Shown: positions 8,129 to 16,841, numbered from the stretch's first letter. The stretch: 41,981 nt of DNA from an uncultured Pelagibacteraceae bacterium (GCA_902543405.1 CACBYC010000011.1:1-41981); one strand, 5' to 3'. The notes: a model not told the origin generated them from the sequence alone. Program-made: numbers and translations.

Positions 8129-8635
8129 ATGAATAATGTACGAAATAAAAAAAGGGCAAACAAAAGTTTGCCCTTTTTTTTTAAAGATGAATTTAAAGTT
8201 TTTTTTGTAATTATATTTGTTTCGACAATATTATTAGTAACTACTTTTACATTTGATAAGGTTCCTCCAATTTTAAATAGAGGCATACAACCTGCTACTT
8301 TCCCAAAAGGATTGTTAGTATTGATAATGTTTTTAACTGCAGTTATTTATTATCTTTCATTCAAAAATCCTTGGAAAAAAGAAAAAAAACTTCCAAAACC
8401 ATTTTTTTTAACAATCTTAAGCTTTATTTTATTTATTATAATTTCTAAAACATTAGACTTTTTCTTAGCTATATCAGTACTCTCAATATTTGTTTCATAC
8501 AATTGGGGTGAAAAGAGAATTTTTTATTTATTATTAGTTGGAATTTTGTTTCCATTAGTAGTTTTCATATTTTTTGAAATGATATTGGGACTTAGATTTC
8601 CTCCAGGAATAATTACAAACCTTTATTATTACTAG
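8129..8635 (+). CDS. tctB: Tripartite tricarboxylate transporter small membrane subunit
   Basis: The TctB-family subunit: a small protein with four predicted membrane segments (about residues 24-43, 60-80, 92-110 and 125-150), encoded between tctC and tctA as usual. ATG 8129 is the only in-frame ATG near the start and gives 168 aa. Its first codons run straight through the terminator hairpin at 8151-8176, so codons 9-16 are also stem bases. No Shine-Dalgarno site is evident. Either translation really starts at 8129 and unfolds the hairpin, or a non-ATG codon after the T tract is used. The membrane part begins at about residue 24, so losing the first 18 residues would do no harm. Confidence 0.85.
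   Translation: MNNVRNKKRANKSLPFFFKDEFKVFFVIIFVSTILLVTTFTFDKVPPILNRGIQPATFPKGLLVLIMFLTAVIYYLSFKNPWKKEKKLPKPFFLTILSFILFIIISKTLDFFLAISVLSIFVSYNWGEKRIFYLLLVGILFPLVVFIFFEMILGLRFPPGIITNLYYY
8151..8183 (+). terminator. Intrinsic terminator/attenuator between tctC and tctB, inside the tctB reading frame
   Basis: Perfect 11-bp stem AAAGGGCAAAC (8151-8161) and GTTTGCCCTTT (8166-8176), loop AAAA, followed by a T run to 8183. It is a textbook terminator. It starts 22 nt after the apparent tctB ATG, so ribosomes entering tctB could prevent it from forming. Confidence 0.9.
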
Positions 8636-8636
8636 T

Positions 8637-10109
8637 ATGGACAATCTTTTATTAATGATGGCACCTTTGTTTAGTTCTAAGTTGTTAATTGTTTTAATTT
8701 TTGGGACTTTATTTGGATTGATCTTAGGCGTTCTTCCAGGATTAGGCCCTACAACTGGTGGTGCATTAATTTTACCATTTACTATGACTTTAGACCCTCT
8801 TTCTGCAATAGTTCTCTTAACATCAATTTACTGTGCTGGAACATACGGCGGTGCAATCACTGCAGTTTTAATAAATACCCCTGGAACTCCAGCAGCAGCA
8901 GCCACTTGTCTAGATGGTTATCCCCTAGCTCAAAAGGGGGAAGCAGGAAGAGCCTTGGGTATGGCAACAGTTTCAAGCACAGTGGGTGGAATTTTTAGCG
9001 TAATAGTTTTAGTATTTTTTGCACCTGTTTTAGCTCAACTTGCCTATGAATTTGGTCAACCAGAATATTTTGCGTTAGCTATTTTTGGTTTAACAATGCT
9101 AGCATCTATTGGTGAAGGAAGTCCGATCAAAAATTTAATCGCTGGTGCGTTTGGAATTTTAATTTCTACTATTGGAAAAGATTTTATGACTTCAATTGAT
9201 AGATTTACTTATGGTATAAATGAGCTTTCTGTAGGAATAGGATTTATACCAGTTGTAGTAGGTTTATTTGCAATAAGCGAAATGTTAACTCAGTCTACAC
9301 TTCTTGATCAAGTTTTCAAAAGAGTTGCACTAAAAGCGGTAAAACTTCCATCCTTAGATGATTATAAAAAAACTTGGAAAACTATTCTTAGATCTAGTGG
9401 TATTGGTTCGTTTATTGGAGTTTTGCCAGCAGAGGGAGGAACTGTAGCATCCTTAATTGGTTATTCAGAAGCGAAAAGGTTTTCTAAAGAACCAGAAGAA
9501 TTTGGCAAAGGGTCAATAGAAGGTATTGCCGGTGCTGAGGCAGCAAATAATGCTGCTACAGGTGGTGCAATGGTTCCAACGTTAGCATTAGGAATACCTG
9601 GAAGTGCTACAACAGCAGTCATATTAACTGGGCTTATAATTCATGGTGTCAGACCAGGTCCAGATCTATTTAGAGAGCAACCAGACTTTTTGTATGGAAT
9701 TTTTGGGGCAATGTTAATTGCAAATATTTTATTCTTTATATTTGGATTTTTTGGTGCAAAATTATTTGCAAGAATAACTCTTGTTCCTAACAAAATCTTA
9801 TGGCCTATGATTTTTGCTGTATCTGTATGTGGAACGTATTCACTTAGCCAATCAATTATTGATGTTTGGATTATGTTATTTTTTGGAGTACTAGGATTTT
9901 TTATGAGAAGATTTGGATTTTCAGTTGTTCCTGTAATTATAGGATTAATTTTAGGAGAGTTAGTAGAGGGAACTTTAAGACAATCCTTAGTAATTTTTGA
10001 TGGAAATTGGTTGATGTTTTTAACAAGACCAATAGCTTTAACCTTTTTTATTTTATCTTTAATTGCATTGGCTTTTCCTTTATTAAGGTCAAAAAAACAA
10101 AAAAAATAA
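8637..10109 (+). CDS. tctA: Tripartite tricarboxylate transporter large membrane subunit
   Basis: The 490-aa TctA-family channel subunit with about a dozen membrane segments. The two family signatures are visible: GVLPGLGPTTGGALILPF near residues 32-50 and TAVLINTPGTPAAAATCLDG near 76-95. A second repeat, IGVLPAEGGTVASLIGY, lies near 260 and VPTLALGIPGSATTAVILTG near 315-335. It is the cation-coupled transport channel fed by the TctC protein. It begins 1 nt after the tctB stop, and the SDR gene starts 1 nt after its own stop, so the operon continues into catabolism. Confidence 0.95.
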   Translation: MDNLLLMMAPLFSSKLLIVLIFGTLFGLILGVLPGLGPTTGGALILPFTMTLDPLSAIVLLTSIYCAGTYGGAITAVLINTPGTPAAAATCLDGYPLAQKGEAGRALGMATVSSTVGGIFSVIVLVFFAPVLAQLAYEFGQPEYFALAIFGLTMLASIGEGSPIKNLIAGAFGILISTIGKDFMTSIDRFTYGINELSVGIGFIPVVVGLFAISEMLTQSTLLDQVFKRVALKAVKLPSLDDYKKTWKTILRSSGIGSFIGVLPAEGGTVASLIGYSEAKRFSKEPEEFGKGSIEGIAGAEAANNAATGGAMVPTLALGIPGSATTAVILTGLIIHGVRPGPDLFREQPDFLYGIFGAMLIANILFFIFGFFGAKLFARITLVPNKILWPMIFAVSVCGTYSLSQSIIDVWIMLFFGVLGFFMRRFGFSVVPVIIGLILGELVEGTLRQSLVIFDGNWLMFLTRPIALTFFILSLIALAFPLLRSKKQKK

Positions 10110-10110
10110 T

Positions 10111-10860
10111 ATGATTAATTTTGATTTAAAGAATAGAGTTGCAGTTGTTACAGGAGGAGCACAAGGTTTTGGACTAGCTATTACAGAGAGATTTATTGCT
10201 TCAGGAGCAAGTGTTGTAATTTGGGATATAGATGAAGAAGCAATTAAAACTGCAACAAAAAAAATTAATTCAGATAAGGTTTCATACCAAATTGTTGATG
10301 TTGGAAATTACGAGAATATAGAAAAAAATTTAGCTGAAATCGAAAAAACACACAAAAAAATTGACATTTTTATCAATAATGCAGGCGTTGCAGGAAAAAA
10401 TACCACGGTAGTTGATTATCCACTTGATGAATGGAAGAAGGTTATAGACCTAAATTTAAATGCAGTATTTTATTGTTGTAAAGCAGTTACCCCCTACATG
10501 ATAAAGAATAATTATGGAAGAATTGTAAATATTGCATCAATTGCAGGAAAAGAAGGCAATCCTAACGCTAGTGCTTACAGCACTTCTAAAGCAGGAGTAA
10601 TAGGTTTAACAAAGTCATTGGGAAAAGAATTAGCATTAAAAAATATTGCAGTTAATTGTGTTACCCCAGCAGCAGCAAAAACAAGAATATTTGATCAAAT
10701 GACTGAGGAACATATAAATTATATGTTATCTAAAATTCCTAGAAATAAATTCGCAAAAGTTAATGAATTAGCTTCCCTTGTGACTTGGTTATCAAGTGAA
10801 GAAAATTCATTTTCAACAGCTGCTGTTTTTGATTTGAGTGGTGGAAGAGCAACTTATTGA
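10111..10860 (+). CDS. Short-chain dehydrogenase/reductase (sugar or sugar-acid type)
   Basis: A 249-aa classical SDR. The cofactor motif is TGGAQGFG (14-21), NNAG is at 89-92, and the catalytic residues are Ser143, Tyr156 and Lys160 (YSTSK). The C-terminus reads FDLSGGRATY, as in a subgroup of SDRs found in sugar-acid operons. It would oxidise a hydroxyl of the compound brought in by the TTT transporter, with NAD(P)+. Position between tctA (1 nt) and a ROK kinase (3 nt) makes a shared pathway likely. The exact substrate is not readable. Confidence 0.85.
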   Translation: MINFDLKNRVAVVTGGAQGFGLAITERFIASGASVVIWDIDEEAIKTATKKINSDKVSYQIVDVGNYENIEKNLAEIEKTHKKIDIFINNAGVAGKNTTVVDYPLDEWKKVIDLNLNAVFYCCKAVTPYMIKNNYGRIVNIASIAGKEGNPNASAYSTSKAGVIGLTKSLGKELALKNIAVNCVTPAAAKTRIFDQMTEEHINYMLSKIPRNKFAKVNELASLVTWLSSEENSFSTAAVFDLSGGRATY

Positions 10861-10863
10861 TTT

Positions 10864-11766
10864 ATGCAAATAGGTATTGATGTTGGAGCTACAAAAATTG
10901 AAAGTGTAGTTTTAGATGAAAAAGGAAACGAAAGTCACCGTGAGAGAACTGATTGTCCAAAAGACTACTTTCAAATTATAAAAACAATTAAAGAAATTAA
11001 CAAAAAGTTAGAAAAAGAATTTAACAAAGAACTACCGATTGGTGTTTGTCATCCTGGTATTCATTCACCTCAAACAGGATTAGTTAAAAACGCTCCTAAC
11101 TGTTATTGGTTAGAAAAAAAACCATTTCAAAATGATCTAAGAAAAGAATTAGGTAAGGAGGTATTTTGTGAAAATGATGCCAATTGCTTTGCTTTGTCTG
11201 AAGCTTTAGATGGGGCAGGAAAACATTATAAATTTGTTTATGGAATTATTATTGGCTCTGGGGTAGGTGGTGGTTTAGTAATAGACAAAAAAATTGTTAG
11301 TGGACCAAATGGAGTAGCAGGTGAATGGGGACACAATCAAATTAACCATTTAATTTCCAAAAAAGAAAATTTCGATTCTACCAATCTAAGAGAGGGTGAG
11401 ATTGAGAGTTTTATGTCAGGCTTAAGTTTAGCAAAAAAATTTAATAAAAAATTCAAAAAAAATTTAAAGACGAATGAAATTTTTGATTTATATAGAAAGC
11501 ATGATTTGGATGCTGAAAATATAATAGATAATTTTAAAGTAAATTTAGCAATGTCCTTAGCAAATATAATTAACATTCTTGATCCCGATTGTTTTGTTTT
11601 TGGCGGGGGTGTTTCAAATGAAATTGATTTTTTAAGTGAAATCGAAACTATTGTAAGAAAATTTGTAACAGGCAGAGAGTATGAAGGTGTGTTTCTCAAA
11701 CCAAAATACGGAGATGCTAGTGGCGTTAGAGGTGCTGCAAGATTAGGAAGAAAATCAATCTATTAA
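10864..11766 (+). CDS. ROK-family sugar kinase lacking the zinc motif
   Basis: A 300-aa ROK (repressor, ORF, kinase) protein with no N-terminal DNA-binding domain, hence an enzyme rather than a regulator. It has the phosphate loop IGIDVGATK (3-11), catalytic Asp105 in ENDANC, the GIIIGSGVGGGLV block (128-139), GEWGH (153-157) and FGGGVS near 248. The usual CxCGxxGCxE zinc site between GEWGH and the helix at residue 181 is absent: that stretch has no cysteine. Some ROK kinases lack it, so activity is still likely. The substrate is probably a hexose or a keto-deoxy sugar acid. It ends the TTT operon, 110 nt before the next promoter. Confidence 0.85.
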   Translation: MQIGIDVGATKIESVVLDEKGNESHRERTDCPKDYFQIIKTIKEINKKLEKEFNKELPIGVCHPGIHSPQTGLVKNAPNCYWLEKKPFQNDLRKELGKEVFCENDANCFALSEALDGAGKHYKFVYGIIIGSGVGGGLVIDKKIVSGPNGVAGEWGHNQINHLISKKENFDSTNLREGEIESFMSGLSLAKKFNKKFKKNLKTNEIFDLYRKHDLDAENIIDNFKVNLAMSLANIINILDPDCFVFGGGVSNEIDFLSEIETIVRKFVTGREYEGVFLKPKYGDASGVRGAARLGRKSIY

Positions 11767-11801
11767 TATTATATATCAATTAATAGTTGTATTTTTTTTT
11801 C

Positions 11802-11831
11802 TTGTAGTCTTTTAATAAATCAATCTATAAT
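11802..11831 (+). promoter_or_regulatory. Candidate promoter for the CUT1 transporter operon
   Basis: A perfect TATAAT (11826-11831) preceded by TTGTAG (11802-11807) at an 18-nt spacing, 46 nt upstream of the binding-protein ATG in a 110-nt gap. The -35 match is poor (3 of 6). Confidence 0.45.
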
Positions 11832-11839
11832 TGTTTTTT

Positions 11840-11853
11840 TTAAGTTAACTTAA
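11840..11853. promoter_or_regulatory. 14-bp perfect palindrome at the expected transcription start
   Basis: TTAAGTTAACTTAA is an uninterrupted inverted repeat containing one G and one C per arm. It starts 9 nt after the TATAAT box and ends before the ribosome-binding site AGAGGG. Its position would suit a repressor site, but no regulator gene is nearby. Confidence 0.3.
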
Positions 11854-11876
11854 TTTAACAAATAAGAGGGAAATAT

Positions 11877-13133
11877 ATGAAAAAAATGCTAATTGCTTTA
11901 ATTGCGTTTGCATTCACTTCTACATCTTCTTTTGCAGGACCAAAAATTGAGGTTTTGCACTGGTGGACATCAGGTGGTGAAGCAGCTGCACTTAAAGTAT
12001 TAAAAGATGATTTCGCTGCAAACGGTGGTGAATGGTTAGACATGCCTGTAACAGGTGGTGGTGGAGATGCTGCCAACGTTGCACTTAAAGCAAGAATAGT
12101 TGCAGGAGATCCTCCTTCAGCTTCTCAAATTAAAGGTCCAACAATTCAAGAATATGATCAAGAAGGAGTAGTTGCTCCATACAACATTGATCCTATTGCT
12201 CAATCAGAAGGTTGGGATGGATTATTAGATCCAATGATTGCTGCAGTTCACAAATGTCAGAATAACAGTGGTCCATATTGTGCGGCTCCAGTAAACATTC
12301 ATAGAATTGATTGGATGTGGGCTAACAAAGCAGTATTTGATGCTAATGGAATTTCAGTTCCTACATCTTGGGATGAATTAAATGCAGCAGCAGAAAAACT
12401 TCAAGCTGCAGGTATCATTCCTTTTGCACATGGTGGTCAAGCTTGGCAAGACGCAACAGTTTTCGAAGCAGTAGCTATGGGTATTGGTGGAAATAACTAT
12501 TACAAAAACTGTTATGTAGATCTTAAAGAAACTTGTTTAAGAAGTGAGACAACTGTAAAAGTTTTTGATCAAATGAGAAAACTTCAAGGTTTCACTGATG
12601 AAGGTAGCCCAGGAAGAGATTGGAACGTTGCTACTGGAATGGTTATTGAAGGAAAAGCTGGTTTTCAGATTATGGGTGACTGGGCAAAAGGTGAATTTAC
12701 TGCCGCTGGAAAAGTACCAGGCGTAGATTACTATTGTGCTGCAACTCCATCTAATAATGGATACTTGTACAATGTAGATAGCTTTATATTCTACAAAACA
12801 AGTGACCCAGATAAACAAGAAGGTCAAAAATTATTAGCTAAATTAATGATGGGTAAAAACTTCCAAAAAGTTTTCAACTTATACAAAGGATCAATTCCAG
12901 CACGTTTAGATGTACCAATGGATGAATTTGATAAATGTGCAAAAACATCTAATTCTGACATCAAAACTGCAGGAGAAAGTGGTGGATTAGTTCCAAGTTT
13001 TGCTCATGGAATGGCTCAAGGTAATACTATGAAAGCTGCTTTACAAGATGTGATTACAGAACACTTTAATTCTGACATGTCTTCAGTTGATGCAGCAAAT
13101 GCTTTGGCTGATTCAGTATTAGATAATATGTAA
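11877..13133 (+). CDS. gtsA: ABC transporter sugar-binding protein, glucose/mannose type (CUT1)
   Basis: A 418-aa periplasmic binding protein of the family-1 extracellular solute-binding group. The signal peptide covers residues 1-20 (SSFAG cleavage). The start of the mature protein, VLHWWTSGGEAAALKVLK, and QIKGPTIQEYDQEG near 87-100 closely resemble GtsA-type glucose/mannose-binding proteins of proteobacteria. Several cysteines (around 125-140, 210-220 and 280) may form disulfides. It supplies the two permeases encoded downstream. The gene is followed by a strong terminator hairpin, so it should be expressed above the membrane parts. Glucose/mannose is the best family guess; the xylose-dehydrogenase-like gene of the same operon makes xylose possible too. 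Confidence 0.9.
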   Translation: MKKMLIALIAFAFTSTSSFAGPKIEVLHWWTSGGEAAALKVLKDDFAANGGEWLDMPVTGGGGDAANVALKARIVAGDPPSASQIKGPTIQEYDQEGVVAPYNIDPIAQSEGWDGLLDPMIAAVHKCQNNSGPYCAAPVNIHRIDWMWANKAVFDANGISVPTSWDELNAAAEKLQAAGIIPFAHGGQAWQDATVFEAVAMGIGGNNYYKNCYVDLKETCLRSETTVKVFDQMRKLQGFTDEGSPGRDWNVATGMVIEGKAGFQIMGDWAKGEFTAAGKVPGVDYYCAATPSNNGYLYNVDSFIFYKTSDPDKQEGQKLLAKLMMGKNFQKVFNLYKGSIPARLDVPMDEFDKCAKTSNSDIKTAGESGGLVPSFAHGMAQGNTMKAALQDVITEHFNSDMSSVDAANALADSVLDNM

Positions 13134-13145
13134 AATACAAAAATT

Positions 13146-13179
13146 AAGGCCACCTAATTTTTAGGTGGCCTTTTTTTTT
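13146..13179 (+). terminator. Intrinsic terminator between the CUT1 binding protein and permease genes
   Basis: Perfect 12-bp stem AAGGCCACCTAA (13146-13157) and TTAGGTGGCCTT (13161-13172), loop TTT, then T to 13179. It lies 12 nt after the binding-protein stop and 24 nt before the permease ATG. Confidence 0.92.
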
Positions 13180-13203
13180 AATCAAAATTAGAAAATATTT
13201 ATA

Positions 13204-14079
13204 ATGCTCAAGTGGCTAGAAAAAAACCTACCTAAAATCGTAATGGCTCCAGCTGTTGGATTAATTGGTTGGTTTGTCTATGGTTTTGTAATTTGGACCT
13301 TATATATATCTTTTACAAATTCTAAAATTTTGCCCAAGTATGAACTTTGGGGAGTAGGTCAATATGTTAAACTTTGGGGTTCTAGAAAATGGCTTATTGC
13401 AGTTGATAATCTTCTTATTTTCACGGCTTTATTCTTAATTTTTTGTGTTGTGATTGGAATTATTCTTGCAATATTTCTAGATCAAAAAATTAGGGCAGAA
13501 GGTGTCTTGAGAACTATTTATCTATATCCTATGGCTTTATCATTTATCGTTACAGGAACAGCTTGGAAATGGATTTTAAACCCAACCCTTGGTATCCAAA
13601 AAATGTTTATCGATTGGGGATTTGAAAACTTTACTTTTGATTGGTTGGTCAATCGAGAAATGGCCATCTACACCATTGTGATTGCAGGTGTTTGGCAATC
13701 TGCAGGTTTTGTAATGGCATTATTTCTAGCTGGGTTGAGATCAGTTGAAGATGAAATCGTTAAAGCAGCCAAAATAGATGGCGCAAATTTATTTACAGTT
13801 TATTGGAAAATTCTACTACCAATGATGAGACCAGTTTTTTTTACAAGTTTTGTAATTTTGGTTCATATATCAATTAAAAGTTATGATCTTATTGTTGCGT
13901 TAACCCAGGGTGGTCCGGGTATATCTACAACCATGCCTGCATTATATATGACACAAACTGCATTTCACAAAAGTCAAGTTGGTTTGTCAGCAGCGAGTGC
14001 GATGATGATGTTTATGGCAGTAGCAGCTGTGATTATACCTTATTTATATTCTGAATTGAGGAGAGAAAATGCAAGATAA
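13204..14079 (+). CDS. gtsB: Sugar ABC transporter permease 1 (MalF/GtsB-like)
   Basis: A 291-aa inner-membrane permease with six predicted helices. The coupling-helix motif (EAA loop) is seen as EIVKAAKIDGANLFTVYWKI around residues 185-204, followed by ILLPMMRP. LTQGGPGISTTMPALYM near 235-250 is typical of MalF-type subunits of CUT1 importers. It pairs with the next gene's product to form the channel. The reading frame overlaps the following permease gene by 11 nt. The gene lies behind the terminator hairpin, so its level depends on read-through or RNA processing. Confidence 0.92.
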   Translation: MLKWLEKNLPKIVMAPAVGLIGWFVYGFVIWTLYISFTNSKILPKYELWGVGQYVKLWGSRKWLIAVDNLLIFTALFLIFCVVIGIILAIFLDQKIRAEGVLRTIYLYPMALSFIVTGTAWKWILNPTLGIQKMFIDWGFENFTFDWLVNREMAIYTIVIAGVWQSAGFVMALFLAGLRSVEDEIVKAAKIDGANLFTVYWKILLPMMRPVFFTSFVILVHISIKSYDLIVALTQGGPGISTTMPALYMTQTAFHKSQVGLSAASAMMMFMAVAAVIIPYLYSELRRENAR

Positions 14080-14971
14080 AACACACTCTTCATATAAACA
14101 GCTTGAACAAAAATCTAAATATACAAATTTGTTTTTGAGATGGTTTTTATATTTTGTTTTAGTAATTTTTGCTTTGTATTTTATTTTTCCCTTGTATGTA
14201 ATGGTTGTTACTTCATTAAAAACAATGGAAGAAATCCGTCAAGGAACACTTCTAACTTGGCCAAGTGGATTAAATTTTGACTCTTGGTTAGTTGCATGGG
14301 GTGGAAGAGGATATGGTGCAGGTGATACTTTCTTAAAACCGTATTTTTGGAATTCAATTAAAATGGTTGTTCCAGCAGTATTCTTTTCTACTTTTATTGG
14401 TGCGATGGCTGGATATGTTTTAACAAAATGGAGGTTTAAAGGAGACAAATGGGTTTTCCTTTTCTTATTGTTTGGTTGTTTTATTCCTTATCAAGCTATC
14501 TTATTACCCATGGCTAGAACTCTTGGAGTTCTAGGAATATCGAATTCTGTAATTGGACTTGTTTTGGTTCATACAGTTTATGGTATTCCCTTTACAACTT
14601 TATTTTTTAGAAATTTTTATGTTTCTATTCCTTCTGAATTAGTAAAAGCTGCTAGAATAGATGGAGCAGGATTTTTTAAAATATTTTTTAAAATTTTACT
14701 TCCAGTATCAACTCCAATCATAGTAGTAACAATAATCTGGCAATTCACACAAATTTGGAACGACTTTTTGTTTGGCTCAACATTTTCATTTGGAGAGGCA
14801 GCTCCAATACAAGTTGCTTTAAACAATATGGTTTTATCAAGTACTAGTGTTAAAGAATACAATGTAGATATGGCATCTGCTATTATTGCAGGAATTCCAA
14901 CACTTATTGTGTATGTTCTAGCAGGTAAATATTTTATTAGAGGATTAACTTCAGGAGCAGTAAAAGGTTAA
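14069..14971 (+). CDS. gtsC: Sugar ABC transporter permease 2 (MalG/GtsC-like)
   Basis: A 300-aa MalG-type permease. An N-terminal cytoplasmic tail of about 25 residues precedes the first helix. The periplasmic loop contains KTMEEIRQGTLLTWP near 52-66, and the coupling motif is ELVKAARIDGAGFFKIF around 191-207 followed by KILLPVSTPI. The C-terminus, KYFIRGLTSGAVKG, is the usual MalG ending. It forms the heterodimeric channel with the upstream permease. The ATPase gene starts 2 nt after its stop. Confidence 0.93.
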   Translation: MQDKTHSSYKQLEQKSKYTNLFLRWFLYFVLVIFALYFIFPLYVMVVTSLKTMEEIRQGTLLTWPSGLNFDSWLVAWGGRGYGAGDTFLKPYFWNSIKMVVPAVFFSTFIGAMAGYVLTKWRFKGDKWVFLFLLFGCFIPYQAILLPMARTLGVLGISNSVIGLVLVHTVYGIPFTTLFFRNFYVSIPSELVKAARIDGAGFFKIFFKILLPVSTPIIVVTIIWQFTQIWNDFLFGSTFSFGEAAPIQVALNNMVLSSTSVKEYNVDMASAIIAGIPTLIVYVLAGKYFIRGLTSGAVKG

Positions 14972-14973
14972 AA

Positions 14974-16068
14974 ATGAAAACATTAAAAATTGAAGAATTA
15001 TCAAAGAACTTTGGATCAACTGAGGTTTTAAGGAAAATTAATTTAGAGATAGATGAAGGTAATTTCTTAGTTCTTTTAGGTCCTTCTGGATGTGGAAAAT
15101 CAACCTTGTTAAACATTATTGCAGGATTAGAAACTATTAATGAAGGAAATGTTCACATAGATGATTACAATGTTAGTAAAGTAGAGCCAAAAGACCGAAA
15201 TATTGCAATGGTATTTCAATCTTATGCTTTGTACCCATCTATGAATGTACGTGAAAATATGATCTTTGGTCTTAAACAAGCTAAAGTTTCAAAGGAGAAA
15301 ATCGAAGAGCAATTGGAAAAAGTATCAAAATTTTTACAAGTAGATGCTTTGTTAGAGAGAAAGCCATCACAATTATCTGGCGGACAAAGACAGCGTGTTG
15401 CAATAGGAAGAGCGTTAGTGAGAGAACCAAGAATATTTTTATTTGATGAACCTTTATCAAATTTAGATGCAAAGTTAAGAGTTGAGATGAGACGAGAAAT
15501 TAAAAAACTTCATCAGCAACTTAAAACAACAGTAGTTTATGTAACACACGATCAAACAGAAGCTATGAGTTTAGGTACAAATATTGCAATTATGAATCAT
15601 GGTGTAATTCAGCAAAACGATACACCTGAAAATATTTATAATAAACCTAGTAATACTTTTGTGGCAGACTTTATAGGCTCTCCATCAATGAATTTAATAA
15701 AAGGCAATCTAAAAGAAAGTTCAAATAAAGTTTCATTCGTTACCCATGGATCAAATATTGAAATTCCAATAAATGGATATGATTTCAAAGAAAAGTCTAA
15801 TTTAGATAATAAAGAGGTTTTTTTTGGAATAAGACCAGAACATATATTTTTTAAAAAATCTAATGAAGAGGATTTTGAGATAAATTTAAGAGCAGATTTA
15901 AGTGAATATATAGGACATGAACAGATAATGACTTTTAATTTTGAAAATCAAGAGGTGTTAGCTAAGTTTCCATCAACAGTAAAAATAGATCTATCAAAAA
16001 ATACAAAATTATTCTTTGATTTAACTCAAATTTCATTGTTTGATGCTAAAAAAGAGGAGAGAATTTAA
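14974..16068 (+). CDS. Sugar ABC transporter ATPase (MalK/UgpC/MsmX-like)
   Basis: A 364-aa ATPase for the CUT1 importer. It has Walker A GPSGCGKST (about 37-45), the Q-loop FQSYALYP (about 80), the signature LSGGQRQRVAIGRAL (about 134), Walker B IFLFDEPLSNLDA and the switch VTHDQTEAM. A C-terminal TOBE-type beta domain spans about 240-364 with FGIRPEH near 287. MalK-type ATPases of this class can serve several transporters. No regulatory extension longer than the TOBE domain is present. The stop is directly followed by the ATG of the xylose-dehydrogenase-like gene, whose ribosome-binding site (GAGGAGAG) lies inside this gene. Confidence 0.94.
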   Translation: MKTLKIEELSKNFGSTEVLRKINLEIDEGNFLVLLGPSGCGKSTLLNIIAGLETINEGNVHIDDYNVSKVEPKDRNIAMVFQSYALYPSMNVRENMIFGLKQAKVSKEKIEEQLEKVSKFLQVDALLERKPSQLSGGQRQRVAIGRALVREPRIFLFDEPLSNLDAKLRVEMRREIKKLHQQLKTTVVYVTHDQTEAMSLGTNIAIMNHGVIQQNDTPENIYNKPSNTFVADFIGSPSMNLIKGNLKESSNKVSFVTHGSNIEIPINGYDFKEKSNLDNKEVFFGIRPEHIFFKKSNEEDFEINLRADLSEYIGHEQIMTFNFENQEVLAKFPSTVKIDLSKNTKLFFDLTQISLFDAKKEERI

Positions 16069-16830
16069 ATGAAAGTAAAATATTTTGACTTAAAAAATAA
16101 AAAAGTTTTTATTACTGGAGGTGGATCAGGAATTGGAGCTTCAATAGTTGAACATTTTTGTGAACAGGAATGTGATGTTTATTTTGTTGATATCAATAAG
16201 AAAGACTCAAATAAATTAATTAAAGATCTTAAAAAAAAAGGTCTTAAAGCACCTCATTTTATTGAATGTAATCTTATTAAAATTAAAAAATTACAAACTA
16301 TCCTTAAGAAAATAATTAAATCAAAAGGTCCTATCGATATTTTAATAAATAATGCTGCTAATGATGACAGACACTCCACAGATCAAGTAGATGAAAAATA
16401 TTGGAATAATAGAATGGATGTGAATTTAAAACATTTTTTCTTTACAATAAAAGCAGTTTTAAAAGGAATGATTAAAAATAAAGGTGGAGCTATCGTAAAT
16501 TTAAGTTCAGTTTCATGGATGTTGGGTGAGGGTGATAAAGTTGCTTACGAGACAGCAAAGTCTGCTGTTATTGGTCTAACTAGATCTTTTGCGAGAGAAT
16601 TTGGTAAATATAATATTAGATGCAACTCAGTTACTCCTGGATCAATTGCTACTGAGAGACAAATAAAGCATTGGCTAACTCCAAAGTATAAAAAATTTAT
16701 TCTTGATAAACAGTGCTTGAAGAGACAACTTAAACCTGATGATGTGGCAAGTTTAGTTGTTCATCTTTCATCTGATGTATCGTCAGGATGTACGAAACAA
16801 AACTTTATTATAGACGCTGGTATCACTTAA
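16069..16830 (+). CDS. SDR aldose 1-dehydrogenase, D-xylose-dehydrogenase-like
   Basis: A 253-aa SDR with the cofactor motif GGGSGIG (17-23) and catalytic Ser147, Tyr160 and Lys164. Several blocks match the Caulobacter D-xylose 1-dehydrogenase (XylB) type from memory: NNAANDDRH (94-102), SSVSW (146-150), VTPGSIATERQIKHW near 195-210 and the C-terminus FIIDAG. That group oxidises D-xylose, and some members other aldoses, to the lactone with NAD+. This is the first step of the oxidative xylose route whose dehydratase (XylD) is encoded 4 kb downstream. It is the first catabolic gene after the CUT1 transporter, suggesting that transporter's cargo can be oxidised directly. Confidence 0.82.
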   Translation: MKVKYFDLKNKKVFITGGGSGIGASIVEHFCEQECDVYFVDINKKDSNKLIKDLKKKGLKAPHFIECNLIKIKKLQTILKKIIKSKGPIDILINNAANDDRHSTDQVDEKYWNNRMDVNLKHFFFTIKAVLKGMIKNKGGAIVNLSSVSWMLGEGDKVAYETAKSAVIGLTRSFAREFGKYNIRCNSVTPGSIATERQIKHWLTPKYKKFILDKQCLKRQLKPDDVASLVVHLSSDVSSGCTKQNFIIDAGIT

Positions 16831-16841
16831 AATTTATATAA

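Noticed and set aside
8101-8286. Minus-strand frame across the tctC-tctB junction
   Set aside because: It reads through the terminator hairpin antisense to tctB and has no family features or ribosome-binding site.
12537-12827. Minus-strand frame inside the CUT1 binding-protein gene
   Set aside because: Antisense to a clear gene; no motif, no start site.
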